From Beta vulgaris subsp. vulgaris (taxonomy: Eukaryota > Streptophyta > Magnoliopsida > Caryophyllales > Amaranthaceae), in contig NC_079203.1 in the NCBI RefSeq assembly GCF_026745355.1, positions 40,800,992-40,864,991 of the forward strand: 64,000 bases of DNA. The letters are read 5' to 3'. The notes beneath the pieces were generated by a model, which searched no databases, had not been told where the DNA came from, and saw nothing but the letters and a program-made list of their open reading frames with translations. How positions within the stretch are numbered: position 1 is the first letter of the stretch; each line of letters opens with the position of its first letter. Positions 63,136 to 64,000 of this stretch are shown one piece after another. The position numbers and the translations under genes were made by a program.

Positions 63136-64000
63136 TTAGTCCCCCTCAAGCTAGGAGTGGATTTAGTAGGAGACATGCCTAGCTTGGACATGAGTTTGGC
63201 CAGCTGAGGAGAAGGGAGTGTGTTGGTAAGAAAATCTGCCAATTGATCACCTGTAGGAACATAAGTGAGCTCTAGGAGACTTTCTAGAACCTTGTCTCGA
63301 GTAAAATGAATGTCAAGCTCAATGTGTTTGGTTCTCTCATGCTGCACTGGATTCTTGCCCAAGTGTATGGCTGATTGATTATCAAAGCAAAGCTTCACAG
63401 GAGTTAAATTATTCACACGAAGCTCGTGTAGGAGTCTGACCAACCAAGTGATCTCCGAGGCTGCAGCAGCCATAGCCCTGTATTCTGCCTCAGAGGAGGA
63501 CTTAGATATAGTTGATTGCTTCTTGGACCTCCATGAGATTGGACTATTGCCCAAGAGCATAAGATACCCAGTTACAGATCTTCTAGAATTGGGACAAGTA
63601 GCCCAATCTGAATATAAATAGCCTTGAAGAGTTAGCTGAGGTGAGGCATGTAAGAGATACCTTGTCCAATAATGCCAGCAACATATTTCAACAAGTGATG
63701 TAAGGCTTGGAAATGATGCAGCCTAGGAGCTTGAAGGAACTGGCTAAGGGTTTAGGTTGTAAAGGAAATGTCAGGTCTAGTATGTGTTAAGAAATTGAGC
63801 TTTCCAACCAGGCATCTATAATGACTAGGATCTGTGTAGTATTCACCATCATCTGCTAGCAACTTCAAATTGAGTGGCAGTGGTGTTTTAGTAGGCTTGG
63901 AAGTATCAAGTAATTCAAGTTCACATTATGCCAATAGTTCCAACTTTCTTTGACTTAAAACAATCCCAGTAGACAACCTAGAGACTTCAATACCAAGGAA
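63081..64000 (-). pseudogene. Copia RT-RNase H, partial and broken
   Basis: On the minus strand from 64000: FLGIEVSRLSTGIVLSQRKL, an in-frame stop, TKTPLPLNLKLLADDGEY, VGKLNFLTHTRPDISF and a second stop. Then come SDWATCPNSRRSVTGYLMLL and an intact RNase H: ISWRSKKQSTISKSSSEAEY, LCFDNQSAIHLG, HERTKHIELDIHF, then ADFLTNTLPSPQLAKL. Gag, protease and integrase would lie beyond the window. At least two stops and one frame change make it non-functional. Confidence 0.85.

Larger units (their letters stand above)
62881..64000 (-). mobile_element. Minus-strand copia element, runs off the window
   Basis: The 3' LTR lies at 62881-63135: on the minus strand it starts TGAAATATCTCC and ends GAAATCATTTCA, so TGAAAT and ATTTCA form the short inverted ends. 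A purine-rich GAGGGGGA tract lies just upstream of it. RNase H and RT follow to the right. The left target copy would be CTTAG (62876-62880); its partner is outside the window. It interrupts the FGAM synthase fragment. The PSPQLAKLMSKLG ending is typical of small-LTR (Ale/Retrofit-like) copia elements, an assignment made by recall. Confidence 0.8.

Overview
The window is nuclear DNA of a flowering plant, AT-rich and dominated by transposable elements. One host gene is convincing. It encodes a cytokinin dehydrogenase of the cytosolic CKX7 type, on the minus strand in four exons (1511-9085). The other recognisable host-derived coding piece is a broken fragment of the purine enzyme FGAM synthase near 62.6-62.9 kb. 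A LINE whose ORF1 carries an RRM resembles the BNR family known from Beta vulgaris. Together with the general repeat style this makes a dicot, perhaps of the Caryophyllales, likely. That placement is inference.

Layout: 0.2-0.6 kb holds a decayed LINE RNase H scrap. CKX7 follows, and its 4.9-kb third intron contains a clean Mutator-type MITE. From 10.7 to 14.3 kb lie a non-autonomous CACTA element, a TIR element filled with a TTCAG microsatellite, and a hairpin-ended element filled with a 21-bp minisatellite. A dead minus-strand LINE (15.15-20.06 kb) is split by a second CACTA element. At 20.06-30.99 kb a truncated CACTA adjoins another CACTA. The latter was split by a 9.6-kb minus-strand LINE, which itself received a 5'-truncated LINE and a 2.5-kb solo LTR. 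Every large step except the truncated LINE leaves a readable target-site duplication.

The 31-39.6 kb stretch holds a Stowaway MITE, a Harbinger-type MITE with a long hairpin, two further TIR elements rich in tandem repeats, and a 3-kb solo LTR of the same family as the first. At 39.93-44.80 kb is a full-length plus-strand LINE with both ORFs open, a poly(A) tail and a long perfect target-site duplication. It is the most nearly functional mobile element here. At 47.98-57.62 kb a Mutator-type TIR element with a 9-bp duplication is split by an 8.4-kb Ty1/copia element. The copia LTRs are almost identical, yet its gag-pol frame is broken nine times, always by a net loss of one base. The window ends with a dead hAT (ZMYM1-like) transposase, the FGAM synthase fragment, and a minus-strand copia element that cuts that fragment and runs off the end.

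The host genes do not form a pathway. The main story is a layered record of insertions around one cytokinin-catabolism gene. All calls come from reading the sequence by eye; no searches were run.
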